Positions 46,226 through 56,456 of a stretch of DNA of 64,000 nucleotides are shown here, piece by piece. The notes beneath the pieces are model-generated. The model made no database searches. It had not been told where the DNA came from and saw only the letters and a program-made list of their open reading frames with translations. The number at the start of each line of letters is the position of its first letter. The stretch's first letter is position 1. The stretch comes from Auricularia sp. M13 (taxonomy: Eukaryota > Basidiomycota > Agaricomycetes > Auriculariales > Auriculariaceae). The stretch lies in contig CM073195.1 in NCBI GenBank assembly GCA_037042915.1, positions 3,472,001 to 3,536,000 on the forward strand, written 5' to 3'. Made by a program: the position numbers and the translations under genes.

Positions 46226-49013
46226 TCGAACAACCACTCGAACTCGAGGGGTCAGTCCTCGACCTCGGCCCGCTCGTCTTCAAAGACCACGACCAAGTCG
46301 AAGGACGACGTCGCGAAGAACCTCAACTCAAACGGCAAGCTCAACGACGCCGAACGACGCCGTCGCCTCGATAACAACCTCTGCCTCTACTGTGGCCATG
46401 CCGGCCACACCGCGTCCGAGTGCCGCAAGGCCGCTCACAATCGCGAGTCGAAGGGTCGCGCCGCTAAGGCTCAACCCGCGACTTCCTCGACGCCGGCTCC
46501 CGCTCCCTCGGGCGCTGCTGCTTCTGCCCCGGCAGAAGCGAAAAATTAACGGGAAGTTCCCCACGGGCATCTAGGGCCAACTGCGTCAAGCCCAAGATGC
46601 CTTACACTCGGTTGAACGCTGCCGCGCTCACCGATCAAGACGCTCTCATCGTCGTCCTTTCCTCCGACGCTGTCCCATCCTTTCGCACACTCGTCGACTC
46701 CGGCTCCGAAGATCAGTTCCTCGATACTCAGTTCGCCGAGAGTCTTCGACTCCCTCAAAAGTCTCTCGATCAACCGCTACGCCTTCGGCTCTTCGACGGC
46801 TCCTATCGCGGTGTTATCTCCAAATACGTGTCGCTTCCCGTCCGCTTCCCTTGCGGAACTTCGATGATCATCAACTTCCTCCTCACCACTCTAGATCCGA
46901 CTTGCTCTGCAGTGCTGGGATACCGCTGGTTGGCCCGCTACAATCCTAGGATTGACTGGTTCCATCACCGCATCTCTTTCCCCACTCGTGTCTCGCCCTC
47001 GGATCCCTTGGGTTTCGTCCCTGGGTTTTCGCTCGACTCGGATCCTCCGACTCCGTCGTCACCTCCTCCCGCGCCACGTACTCTGCCTCCCGAACCGCCG
47101 ATGGACGAAACCGCCCTTCGCGCGGCCGCTGCTCGCGTCGACATCAAGATCATCGGCGCCGCAGCCTTCGACACCTCTCGTCGACTTCGCGGCTCGATGG
47201 TCTCGGCCATCTACATTCGAGATCCATCGGTGCCCGCTCGCTCTGCGTCTGCCAACCCGGCCTCGGAAACCGGCGAAGGCATCCCCGAGTGTTATCACGA
47301 GTTCCTCGACGTCTTCTCAAAGGAGGCCTCGAATCGACTCCCTGAACATCGGCCGTACGATCTCAAGATCGACATGGAAGAAGGCAAGCCTCTCCCATCC
47401 GGTCCGATCTACTCGCTCTCCGAGCCCGAGCAACTCGCGCTTCGGGAGTACATTCAGGATAACCTCAGCAAAGGACACATTCGCTCTTCGTCGTCCCCGG
47501 GTGGCGCCCCGGTTCTCTTCGTCAAGAAGGCCGACGGTTCTCTTCGCCTATGCGTCGATTATCGTGGGCTCAACAAGATCACTCGGAAGGACAAGTACCG
47601 CTCCCGCTCATCTCGTCCACGCTCGACCGCCTTCGCACCGCCAAGAAGTTCACCAAGCTCGATCTTCGTGTCGGATACAGCAACGTTCGCATCGCGGCCG
47701 GCGACGAGTGGAAGACTGCCTTTCGAACGCGCTACGGCACCTACGAGTATCTCGTCATGCCTTTCGGTCTCACGAACGCTCCAGCCGCTTTCCAGCGCTT
47801 CATGAACGACATCTTCTCCGACCTCCTCGACGTCACGGTCACCGTCTACCTCGACGACATCCTCATCTACTCAGACGATCCCTCGAAGCATGAGGAACAC
47901 GTTCGAGAGGTCCTTCGACGGCTGCGGGAGAATGACCTCTTCTGTAAGCCCGAGAAGTGCGAGTTCCATGCTGACACCATCGAGTACCTCGGGTACATCA
48001 TCAGCCCCGAGGGCATCAGCATGGACCCGAAGAAGATTGCCACCCTCCTCGAATGGCCCGTTCCTCGCAACGTTCGCGACATCCAGTCGTTCCTCGGCTT
48101 CGCGAACTTCTATCGACGATTCATCTACGATTACTCCGATATCGTCGTCCCGCTCACTCGTCTCACTCGAAAGACCGCAACGTGGAACTTCACTCCGCAA
48201 TGCCTCGCTGCGTTCAACGAGCTCAAGAAGGCGTTCACTTGCGCTCCCGTCCTTCACCACTTCGATCCCGCTCTCCCTCGCGTCGTCGAGACTGACGCTT
48301 CCGACTACGCGATCGCGGCGATCTTCTCGCACGTCCTCCTGGACGGCTCTGTTCACCCCGTCGCTTTCCATTCGCGCACGCTCACTCCCACCGAGCTCAA
48401 CTACGACACGCACGACAAGGAGCTACTCGCGATATTCGAGGCGTTTGAACTATGGCGACACTACCTCGAAGGGGCCGAGACCCCAATAGACGTCGTCACG
48501 GACCACAAGAACCTCGAGTATTTCTCTACCACGAAGATGCTCACTCGTCGGCAAGCTCGCTGGTCCGAGTACCTTTCTACCTTCAACCTCCTCATTCGCT
48601 TTCGACCCGGTCGACTCGGCGGCAAACCCGATGCTCTCACTCGCCGCCACGACGTCTATCTCAAAAGGGGGGATGGTGGCTACGCCAGCGCAAACCCGCA
48701 GAACTTCCGACCCGTTTTTACTTCGGAACAGTTCGCCGCTTCCCTTCGCGCGACGTATGCTGAAGAGACTTTCCTTCGCGCAGCCACGATCATGGACACT
48801 CAGTCCATTCGGGATGACATTTGCGCCTCGTACGACTCGGACGAACTCGCTCTCGACATTCGCTCGAAACTCGGCACCGATGACGCGATCAACTGGTCGG
48901 CCTCGGACGATGGATTCTTGCTGTTCAAGGGCAGGATCTACGTACCGAACGCTCTCGATTGTCGCCTTCGTATCCTTCGCGAAAAGCACAATCACCCACT
49001 CGCTGGCCATCCG
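44723..49013 (+). pseudogene. gag-pol region of chromovirus B
   Basis: Same parts as in copy A: zinc knuckle CLYCGHAGHTASEC, protease [24 protein letters not shown] and RNase [13 protein letters not shown]. Integrase and chromodomain are missing. It is broken. Confidence 0.85.
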
Positions 49014-49527
49014 CCAGATATGTTAGACACTTATATTTAATTTAGTTTCAGCCTTAGCCACTGTCCATCGTTTGTGCCAGTTCTCCAGTCCACTGCTCGG
49101 ACACGATCTGATCGTGCATGCTAGAAGTCAGGCCGCTCCTGTTGTGAAATGGAGCAGTGTTGAATGGAGATTGAGGGAGTGGGAGACCCGACCCCACAGT
49201 GGCTATAGTAGTTTATTTTGGAGCAATCGATCCCAAGAGAGGAGGCTATCTGATCCCTTGCAATTGTGACTCGCGCCCAATGGGCCGGCATGACCTGCGA
49301 TTGGTCAAGTGACATGTTTGGGGTTCCGACTTTCTCCTGCCAGAAGTTCTGCAGGTTGTTCTCATGTTCACCTGCACATGCTCCTCCTGCTTCTTTCTAC
49401 TGCGCCGAAGAATTCACGCGCCATCCTCCGCTCGCAATTGTGTTTGGATGCCGCATAAAAGTGCGTGCGCACGACCCCAGCTTGACACCCACCCCTGTCC
49501 AAGTGTTTTCGTCTCTACTCATCTATC
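49014..49527. other. Junction and promoter region
   Basis: The first bases (CAGATATGTTAGACACTT) are shared with 57,315 onward, see findings. The rest shows no gene. A TATA-like CATAAAA at 49454-49460 lies 68 bp before the ATG at 49528. Confidence 0.45.
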
Positions 49528-49692
49528 ATGATGCCTACTGTCAACATCAACGTCGACCTGGACAAGGTCACAAAGACCCTTCAGGATCTCGGAACTCGCG
49601 CCACTGCTCGTGCCCAGGGGACGGTTCTTCATGCAGACAAGTCTTGGGACGATGTGGCAGAGCTGAAGAAGTGGCTCAATCTACTGAAGTAG
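49528..49692 (+). CDS. Small host-like gene, 5' part
   Basis: The frame reads MMPTVNINVDLDKVTKTLQD, then AQGTVLHADKSWDDVAELKK, and stops after 54 codons at 49690-49692. The stop is 1 bp before the target duplication of the hAT MITE. Beyond the MITE (56,457 on) the same frame is open again and codes for similar helical, charged sequence, so the two pieces may have been one gene with a later stop, or an intron may skip it. I do not recognise the family. Confidence 0.4.
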   Translation: MMPTVNINVDLDKVTKTLQDLGTRATARAQGTVLHADKSWDDVAELKKWLNLLK

Positions 49693-50282
49693 CACAAGCC
49701 CTAGTGTAGCCGGAGTCCGGTTCGCGAACCTCCGAACCCCCGAACCAAACCCGAACCAAACCGAGGTTCGGGCTGGTTCAGGTTCAGGTTCAGTGCCAAG
49801 CCGAACCTCGTCCGAACCGTGTTCAAACCGAACCGAACCTGCGAACCTCCTCCTATATAAAGCTCAGACATCTCAACTTTTGTTGGGTTAAAGACCACCT
49901 TTGTCCCAGTTCTGCTTATGTAACATGTATATCAGCTCTACGAAGGTGTCTATCAAACCTTAGGCATTGTTGGCAAGGAGTTGAGGAGGCAACCAGATGA
50001 CATAATACATTCCCACAATGTGATATGCAAGCTTGCAGCTCTAAAATCAGGCTCTTCAAGACCTTATAACATTAACAGAGAGTCATAATCATGAATTATG
50101 ATCAACCACCATCCATATGTGCTTCGTACTAGTATTTAAAGTATCTATTTATGATTATATAGTGTGTTCAAGGTTCGAACCCCGAACCGAACCCGAACCG
50201 AACCCCAGGTTCGGGTTTGATGGTTCAGGACCAGGTTCGGTTCGAGGTTCGGAAAAATTGCCGCCGAACCGCACCGAACCGA

Positions 50283-50452
50283 TGAGGGCGGCTCGGGGAC
50301 TCGTCGGCCTCGGTCGGGAAGAAGACGAAGACAAAGTGGATTCGGATGCAAACACGGACTCGGGCCCTACACACTGGGCCCGCACTCTACAGTCACCGGA
50401 CCTATCCCTCGGACCTACTCTCCTATCCCCTACTGCTCCCGAGCCGCCCACA
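50283..50452 (-). repeat. 3' LTR of gypsy element C
   Basis: 170 bp, with an 11-bp terminal inverted repeat (GGGCGGCTCGG / CCGAGCCGCCC). Confidence 0.85.
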
Positions 50453-50503
50453 GGTGCCCCCCCTATGGTGTGCCCCTCCTGGGCGCATCACACCCCAAAA
50501 AAC

Positions 50504-53500
50504 CTAAACGTCCCCCTTCTCCATCACCCGCGACGGTACCCACCATCGTAGGCGTCTCCCAGACACGTATAGCCCGCCTTCCGTCTCGCCGCGAGCGCGC
50601 ACCTTCCACGATCCCAAGTACCTGTCCACAATCTCCATCGGGGCTGACCACTTGGCCTCGAGCTTGGACAGCGTTGACATAGTGCTGTCCAGGCGGTCCT
50701 GGTACACCTGGACCATGTCGCCGACCTCGAACTCCGTCTCCTTGACGCGGTCGTCGAACTCGGCCTTCCGCGCTGCGGCATGTTCCAGCGTGCGCGCGTG
50801 CACGTCGTCCCGCAGTGTCTCGGCCAGCGCCATGTGTTCGCGCGCCTCCGCAGCCGACGCTGGCGGCGGTGTGGCGTCCCGCTGCTCACCGCGGCCCGTC
50901 AGCGTCATGCCGAAGAGCATCTCGCGCGGGGTGTACCCCAGCGGCAAGACCACCCGCGAGTTGATGTCGGCGATCGCCTTTGCGAGGAAGTCAGGCCAGC
51001 GCGCGGGTGTCAGCTTCGCCATCTCCGCCGCGGACATGGCTGTGTCGTCCTCGACGAAGTCCGGTTGACAATATCGGCGGAGTCGTCCCAGCAGCGTGCG
51101 GTTGGTCTCCTCGACCAGGCCGTTGGCCCACGGAGAGTAGGGAGGCGTCTTTGTGTACTCGATGCCGGCCTCCTTGCAGTACGTGTGTACCTCCCTACAA
51201 TCGAAGTGGCTGCCACCGTCTGTGCCAAAGAGTTCCGGCGGCGCGAACGTCTCGTTCATGTTGCGCAAGCTGGCGACCGTGAACGCGCCCGAGCCAGCTT
51301 TCTTGGTCGACTTGTAGCCCCATACGAAGCGCGAGTTGACGTCGACGAACAGCAGTACCGTCCTGTACCCGCCCTTCCCGATCGGCAAGGACAAGTAGTC
51401 CGCCGTGACCATGTCGAATGGGCGCGCGCGCGTCAGGGGCTCCATGAGCGTAAGCTTGTGCCGGGTCCCGAACGCTTTGCACGGCGAGCAGTCTTGGATC
51501 GCGGCCACGACGTCCCGGCGCATATTCGGCCAGAAGTACCGCATCCGCAACGACTCCTCGCAGAGGTCGCGCCCCCAGTGCCCGTGCGCATGGCATTCCG
51601 CCGCTCGCGCGCGCCCCTCCTCGGCCGTCAGGCACTCCACCTTCGGTGCGCGATGTGCGTGCTTTCCGCCGACGCGCCACAGCTTGCCGCCGGCGACGAC
51701 GTAGTCCCTGGCTTGGTAGCGCGTCCGCCGCGCTTGTGCGGCCGTCAAGCTCTGGTCGACTTTCAGCGCGGCCAGCCATTCGACGATATTATGGAAATAC
51801 GCATCTTTAGCGAAGCGCGCTCGCAGCGCGCTGTTGGCTTCCCCCTCGACCTCGACGCTGAAGGCGTCCGCCGCGAGGACCCGCTCTTCCCAGTCGGCGA
51901 GGACAGTGCCCTGCCCGCCGTCCACGTCGCGGTCGTAGCACGACGTCCATTTCCTACTCAGGCCGTCCGCCTGGTTGTCGACGCCCGCGCGGTGCCGGAT
52001 GTCGATTATCTGGCGGGCGATAACGGCCTCCATCCAGCGGGTGTGGGTGCTCGAGAGTTCGTCGCTGTTCAGCGTGTCCCGCAAGGCCCTGCAGTCCGTG
52101 ACGAGCTCCAGCGGTTGGCCGAATACAATCTTGTCAAATTTGTCGAGGCTGAATTTGAGCGCCGCGAACTCGAGCATATACGGCGTGTAGCGCTCTTCCG
52201 CGCGCGATGTGCGCTTCGATGCATACGCGACTGGGAACTCGCGCTCCACCTCCGCTCCGGTGCCGTCTCGCACCTTCCACCGCTGTGTCAGCGTGGCTCC
52301 GAAGCCTGTCTTCGAGCCGTCCGTAGTCACTATAAAAGGTCGATCGTACTGCGGCGGCTTCAGTAGGGGCTCCGTCGTCATTATGCCCTTCAACTTAGCA
52401 AAGGCGTGGCGCTGTTCGAGTCCCCATTTCCACCCCACTGTCTCCTTCTTCAACGCGCGCTTGTATGCGCCTTTCGCCGCCGGGCCGCCGCCCTTGGGAC
52501 GCTCAGCGCGGACGTCGCGGGTGAGGTCCGTTAGCGGGCGTGCGATGCGTGCATAGTCCTTGATGAGGGCGCGGAAGTGGCCCGTGAGGCTCGTGAAGCC
52601 GAGGACCTCGTGCGCGTTCTGCGGCTCCGGCCAGTCGAGGACTGCGGCGACCTTCGCGAGAACCGGCTGCACGCCCGCCGCCGAGATGCGCGCCCCTGCG
52701 AACGTCGCTTCAGTCATGAATAGCTCCGACTTCACCGCCGAGAGCGAGAGCTTGCGCTCCCGGCAGCGCGTCAGGAACTTCCTCATCTTCCCCATGAGCG
52801 CCTTGAAGTCGTCATCCCACAGGCAGCAGTCGTCTACCCATGGTTCGACGATGTCGCCCGTGAGACCCTCCATCGCCGTCGCGACCATCTCCCCGAAGGT
52901 GTTGGGAGCGCCGGTGAGCCCGAAGCACATGCGCGGGGTCACGTACATGCCCCGTCCCGGGATGGCGAACGCCGTGTACGCGATATCCTCCTGTGCGACG
53001 GCGATGGCGTTGAACCCCGCCATGAAGTCCAGCACGCAGACATATCGGTGGCCCGCGGCGCGCTGCTGTTTCGCTGCAAGGTCACCCATTGGGAAGCTAG
53101 AGTGCTGGCTGACTTTGTTGAGACCAATAAACGAATGGCATAGGCGCCACTTAGCTTTTGCGGGGGGTGCGGCCGTACCGTCTCCCCCCTGGCTAGGTGG
53201 CACGCGTTGCTCCTCAGCGGGCGGCACCTGCTCCCACATCGGCGGAAGCCCTGCGCGGACGCACTCCTCGTTCGCGCGCCTGCGCAGGTCGTCCAGTGAG
53301 AGGCCAGCCTGGCCCTTGTCCTTGGGTGCCAGCGTGATAGCTGACACCCACTTCGCTGCGCTTGCCGGGATCCGGCGCACGACGTCGTTGCGCTCCATCT
53401 CGTCCAGGGCGCCGTATAGCCATTCGCGTTGCGGTTCGGTCAGCGGTTTCTGGTGCGCGACCCGCGGTCCTTGCGTGCCTTCCGGGACGCCCAGCCTGTG

Positions 53501-54772
53501 TTCGATGAAGTCGACAAGTTGCACCTCGTCGGCCGACAACGTGAAGACGTCTGCGAACTCGCGAATCAGCGCATCTACCTGCACTTTCTCGTCGGGCGAG
53601 ATGTCCAGCCCGACACGCACCGCGTCGACCACGCGCTGCACGCGCTCAGGTGCCATCCGCTCCGCCGTCGTCATAGACGAGCCCCGCGCGGGTGCGAGCA
53701 TCTGCTGCACGTGCAGCAGCTCCGAGATCGCCTCCTCCCAGTGTTTGGTCCCCACCGGGCACGCGTCCTCCCCGCCCGTCGTCTCCTCCGTCCACACCCC
53801 CATCAGCGCCTCGGTGTGCGCCTCGCGCTGCGCCGTTGCCCTGCGTATCGCGTCGTCCAGCACCAGGCGCTCGAGCTCCGCGGCTTCTGCTGCTGCCCGG
53901 CGTCGCGCCCCACGGACTCGCCGCAGCTTCGCGATAGCGAGCACCTCCACGGCGTCGCCGTCGCCCTCCACCTCTTCTTCGCCTGCCGCGACCCGCATGC
54001 CCGTCGCGCGCTCGATTGCGCGGTCCAGTTCCGCTGCCAAAGGCGCTGGGCACGGTGTCGAGGGAGTCACGCAGGTCGGTGCTGCTGTGACGGCGGTCGG
54101 CTGCGTGTCCAGTGCCGACGTAGCGCTCTCGTTGCACAGGCGGAGCGGTGGGCGAGCTTTGTCCGCCCAGCCCAGCGTGTCGTCCGCGTAGTCGTGTGCC
54201 AGCCCGGCTCGCTGCAGCCACGGTTTGCCGAGCAGCGCCGTGAAGCTACCATGCGAGTCGAAGACTTCAAAGCCGGCGGGCGCCTCGACCGCGCCCATTT
54301 TGACTGTGCCGACCCACCTTCCAATGGAATCGACGATGGCGCCGTTGGCCACGCGCGCGCGTGCCATTGACGGGCGGAGGCGCCCGAGCTTGCCGCGGTT
54401 GCCGTCGTAGAACGTCCAATCCAGGACGTTGATCATGCCTCCCCCATCGACGGTGGCGCTCGTACGTGCGCATTTTCTCCCTCCCCTCGCGTCTGTCACC
54501 GCGCCCCACATTGACGCAGTGTGTTTGAACGGCCTGGTGCGCTTGTATGTCGTCGATTGGATATCTAAGAGCTCGAAGGGCTCCGTGCACGAATACGAAA
54601 AGAGATTTGTATTCAGCATACGGTCCCAAGACTGCGTAAGACAAGGAACTCCCCTCGAGGGGGCGCATACCGCTAACCCCCGTCCAATTGATGACGCTTT
54701 TGCACCTGCTGCTCCTGGCTCCGCGGCGACCTTGTCGTCGCTTGGCGGATGTTGCGCGCGCGGCGCGTCCAC
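50504..54772 (-). CDS. pol of gypsy element C
   Basis: A single 1,422-codon frame. The N-terminal part contains a retropepsin-like region (FEVFDSHGSFTALLGKPWLQ). The RT follows, with AKWRLCHSFIGLNKVSQHSS, FGLTGAPNTFGEMVATAMEG and the catalytic box as WVDDCCLWDDD. RNase H reads VTTDGSKTGFGATLTQRW. Integrase begins AECHAHGHWGRDLCEESLRM, with GTDGGSHFDCREV and SPWANGLVEETNRTLL. The RT box VDD instead of YxDD is a variant. No chromodomain was found. The reading frame looks whole. Confidence 0.85.
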   Translation of the reverse strand: MDAPRAQHPPSDDKVAAEPGAAGAKASSIGRGLAVCAPSRGVPCLTQSWDRMLNTNLFSYSCTEPFELLDIQSTTYKRTRPFKHTASMWGAVTDARGGRKCARTSATVDGGGMINVLDWTFYDGNRGKLGRLRPSMARARVANGAIVDSIGRWVGTVKMGAVEAPAGFEVFDSHGSFTALLGKPWLQRAGLAHDYADDTLGWADKARPPLRLCNESATSALDTQPTAVTAAPTCVTPSTPCPAPLAAELDRAIERATGMRVAAGEEEVEGDGDAVEVLAIAKLRRVRGARRRAAAEAAELERLVLDDAIRRATAQREAHTEALMGVWTEETTGGEDACPVGTKHWEEAISELLHVQQMLAPARGSSMTTAERMAPERVQRVVDAVRVGLDISPDEKVQVDALIREFADVFTLSADEVQLVDFIEHRLGVPEGTQGPRVAHQKPLTEPQREWLYGALDEMERNDVVRRIPASAAKWVSAITLAPKDKGQAGLSLDDLRRRANEECVRAGLPPMWEQVPPAEEQRVPPSQGGDGTAAPPAKAKWRLCHSFIGLNKVSQHSSFPMGDLAAKQQRAAGHRYVCVLDFMAGFNAIAVAQEDIAYTAFAIPGRGMYVTPRMCFGLTGAPNTFGEMVATAMEGLTGDIVEPWVDDCCLWDDDFKALMGKMRKFLTRCRERKLSLSAVKSELFMTEATFAGARISAAGVQPVLAKVAAVLDWPEPQNAHEVLGFTSLTGHFRALIKDYARIARPLTDLTRDVRAERPKGGGPAAKGAYKRALKKETVGWKWGLEQRHAFAKLKGIMTTEPLLKPPQYDRPFIVTTDGSKTGFGATLTQRWKVRDGTGAEVEREFPVAYASKRTSRAEERYTPYMLEFAALKFSLDKFDKIVFGQPLELVTDCRALRDTLNSDELSSTHTRWMEAVIARQIIDIRHRAGVDNQADGLSRKWTSCYDRDVDGGQGTVLADWEERVLAADAFSVEVEGEANSALRARFAKDAYFHNIVEWLAALKVDQSLTAAQARRTRYQARDYVVAGGKLWRVGGKHAHRAPKVECLTAEEGRARAAECHAHGHWGRDLCEESLRMRYFWPNMRRDVVAAIQDCSPCKAFGTRHKLTLMEPLTRARPFDMVTADYLSLPIGKGGYRTVLLFVDVNSRFVWGYKSTKKAGSGAFTVASLRNMNETFAPPELFGTDGGSHFDCREVHTYCKEAGIEYTKTPPYSPWANGLVEETNRTLLGRLRRYCQPDFVEDDTAMSAAEMAKLTPARWPDFLAKAIADINSRVVLPLGYTPREMLFGMTLTGRGEQRDATPPPASAAEAREHMALAETLRDDVHARTLEHAAARKAEFDDRVKETEFEVGDMVQVYQDRLDSTMSTLSKLEAKWSAPMEIVDRYLGSWKVRARGETEGGLYVSGRRLRWWVPSRVMEKGDV

Positions 54773-54816
54773 GGCGCGCGCGTATGAGCGAACAGGAGGA
54801 GGCGGCGCGTGCTCAT

Positions 54817-56148
54817 CTACGCCGTCTCCTCCCCATTTCCCGCGGCTCCTTCGTCGAATTCCAGCTCCACGTCCTCATCGACCTCCTCCTCCTGCTCCAG
54901 CTGGTGCAGCGGCGACGGCGTGCCCGGGGTAGACGGGAAGCCACCGCGCGCGTTCCACATACCGCGCTGCGCGAACAGGCCGCGCTGCGCGTTCCAGCTC
55001 CCGCCTCGCTGCGGCGTCGCGAACCCGCGGGGCGATCCCAGCGCGCCCGGCGTCATGGGCACTGCGCGCGGCTGCTGCATCTTCGCCGCGGTTGCGCGGA
55101 CGTTGGCGCGGTATTTCTGCTCCAACTCGGGCAGCGGGCTCGCCGATACGCACGAGTAGCGCGTATGCGAGGGCGTCTCTGGCTCGCCGCAGCGCGTGCA
55201 CCCCGCCATCGCGTGCGCCGTGCCCGGCGTGAGCGGATACTGGCGGCTGGGGAGCGCCTTCCCGTCCGGCCACCTGGCGGCCCACTCGCGGCGTTCTTGC
55301 TCGACGCGCGCGACGGTCGCGTGGTTCCTGGGCGGCGGCGGTGTGTCGAAGAGCGTGGGTGGCCCGGGCGCGGCGGCGCGCCATGACTGCGGCGTCGTCT
55401 GCTGTTGCGGCGGCGGCGCCTGGTACTGCTGCTGCTGCTGCTGGCGGGTCTGCTGGTACGGCTGGGTGTACGTCGGCGCGGGCGTGTTTTGCCTGCTCTC
55501 GATGGCGTCCAGGCGGTCGAAGAGCCTTTGCCTGCTCTGTATCGCCGCCGTGTCGAGCCTGCCGAGCTCCTCGCACCACCGATCCCACGGCAGCTGCGCG
55601 TGCTGCTGCATGAGCTCCTCCATCGCGGGCGGCACCTGCTTGGATGCGGCCCGAATCAGCGCGACGTGGGGCAGCGTCGACTTGATGCTCAGTGTCTTGA
55701 GCTTTTCCGCGAAGACCGTGTGCGCGTTCCGCGTGGCGTTGCCTGTGCCCGTGGGGATGCGCGTGTCCAGTTGCGACGTCTCGAAGACGTGGGCGTAGAA
55801 GGCGTCGATGTGTTCCGTTACCGGAACCGCCCGAGCTTGCACCGGCGGCCATTTGACGTCAAATTCGAGTTGAATGTTCACCCACGCGGCCTTCTGGACG
55901 GGCGTCAGGTTGTTGAACCAGCTCTCCGCCTCCGATCCGGGCGCGAGGTGAAGCGGGAACGCGCGGGCGTGGGCCTCGGGCAGTCGGGTTGCCGGCAGCG
56001 TCAGTGTGTGCACCAGCATGCACTTCTTGAAGTCCCGCATCCACATCTGGGCCTCCTCTGGGTCGTCCCCTATCAGGTCCCGCATCTCCAGGGTCGGTTG
56101 CATCATGTCAGTCGCTAGGTGCGGGGGTGTATCCCGAGACCAATTCAA
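54817..56148 (-). CDS. gag of gypsy element C
   Basis: A 443-residue frame starting MNWSRDTPPHLATDMMQPTL. The capsid-like region includes AQMWMRDFKKCMLVHTLTLP and WFNNLTPVQKAAWVNIQLEF. A long Gln-rich stretch (QQTRQQQQQQYQ) and a CCHC-type knuckle (CTRCGEPETPSHTRYSC) follow. The C-terminus is strongly acidic. Its stop lies 44 bp before the pol start codon. It looks whole. Confidence 0.82.
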   Translation of the reverse strand: MNWSRDTPPHLATDMMQPTLEMRDLIGDDPEEAQMWMRDFKKCMLVHTLTLPATRLPEAHARAFPLHLAPGSEAESWFNNLTPVQKAAWVNIQLEFDVKWPPVQARAVPVTEHIDAFYAHVFETSQLDTRIPTGTGNATRNAHTVFAEKLKTLSIKSTLPHVALIRAASKQVPPAMEELMQQHAQLPWDRWCEELGRLDTAAIQSRQRLFDRLDAIESRQNTPAPTYTQPYQQTRQQQQQQYQAPPPQQQTTPQSWRAAAPGPPTLFDTPPPPRNHATVARVEQERREWAARWPDGKALPSRQYPLTPGTAHAMAGCTRCGEPETPSHTRYSCVSASPLPELEQKYRANVRATAAKMQQPRAVPMTPGALGSPRGFATPQRGGSWNAQRGLFAQRGMWNARGGFPSTPGTPSPLHQLEQEEEVDEDVELEFDEGAAGNGEETA

Positions 56149-56267
56149 GCCGGTGTTGTTATTGAAAAAGGACCTATGCTGCGCGCCAATCTGCGCAGCT
56201 GGGGTGATGTACCGTCGGTCGGCCAGAGTGGATGACCGTGAACCCGGATCTCGTAGTGATCACCACG

Positions 56268-56437
56268 TGAGGGCGGCTCGGGGACTCGTCGGCCTCGGTC
56301 GGGAAGAAGACGAAGACAAAGTGGATTCGGATGCAAACACGGACTCGGGCCCTACACACTGGGCCCGCACTCTACAGTCACCGGACCTATCCCTCGGACC
56401 TACTCTCCTATCCCCTACTGCTCCCGAGCCGCCCACA
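56268..56437 (-). repeat. 5' LTR of gypsy element C
   Basis: Same 170-bp sequence as the 3' LTR; the hAT MITE end resumes immediately after it. Confidence 0.85.
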
Positions 56438-56456
56438 CCGAACATCGGCTACACTA

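Larger units (their letters stand above)
43966..49013 (+). mobile_element. Ty3/gypsy chromovirus B, 3'-truncated copy
   Basis: The plus-strand copy has one LTR (43,966-44,690), gag and most of pol, and stops abruptly in the integrase region after GHP, without chromodomain or 3' LTR. It is nearly identical to element A over about 5 kb. It is broken, with several breaks besides the truncation. Its left flank is Helitron Rep coding sequence; its right flank is unrelated, so a deletion or rearrangement removed the rest. Confidence 0.9.
50283..56437 (-). mobile_element. Ty3/gypsy element C with 170-bp LTRs, looks whole
   Basis: Two identical-length direct repeats, 50,283-50,452 and 56,268-56,437, begin TGAGGGCGGCTCGG and end CCGAGCCGCCCACA. 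A 4-bp duplication CCGA flanks the element. The 6.2-kb interior holds one gag and one pol frame on the minus strand, both open throughout. LTRs show no obvious differences, so it is very young. It sits inside the hAT MITE. Confidence 0.88.
49702..56456 (+). mobile_element. hAT-type MITE, itself split by gypsy element C
   Basis: Terminal inverted repeats begin TAGTGTAGCCG at 49702 and end CGGCTACACTA at 56456. An 8-bp target duplication ACAAGCCC lies at 49694-49701 and 56457-56464. TAGxG ends and an 8-bp duplication are diagnostic of the hAT superfamily. The subterminal regions (49,715-49,850 and 50,170-50,282) are packed with GAACC/GGTTC repeats, as in hAT transposase-binding regions. Without the gypsy insert it is about 0.6 kb and codes for nothing, so it is non-autonomous. 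Confidence 0.8.

Noticed and set aside
50171-50190. GGTTCGAACC, resembling a tRNA B box
   Set aside because: It belongs to the GAACC/GGTTC subterminal repeats of the hAT MITE; no A box or cloverleaf is present.
50780-52366. 528-codon plus-strand frame
   Set aside because: It is the shadow of the GC-rich pol of gypsy element C on the other strand; it has no domain of its own.
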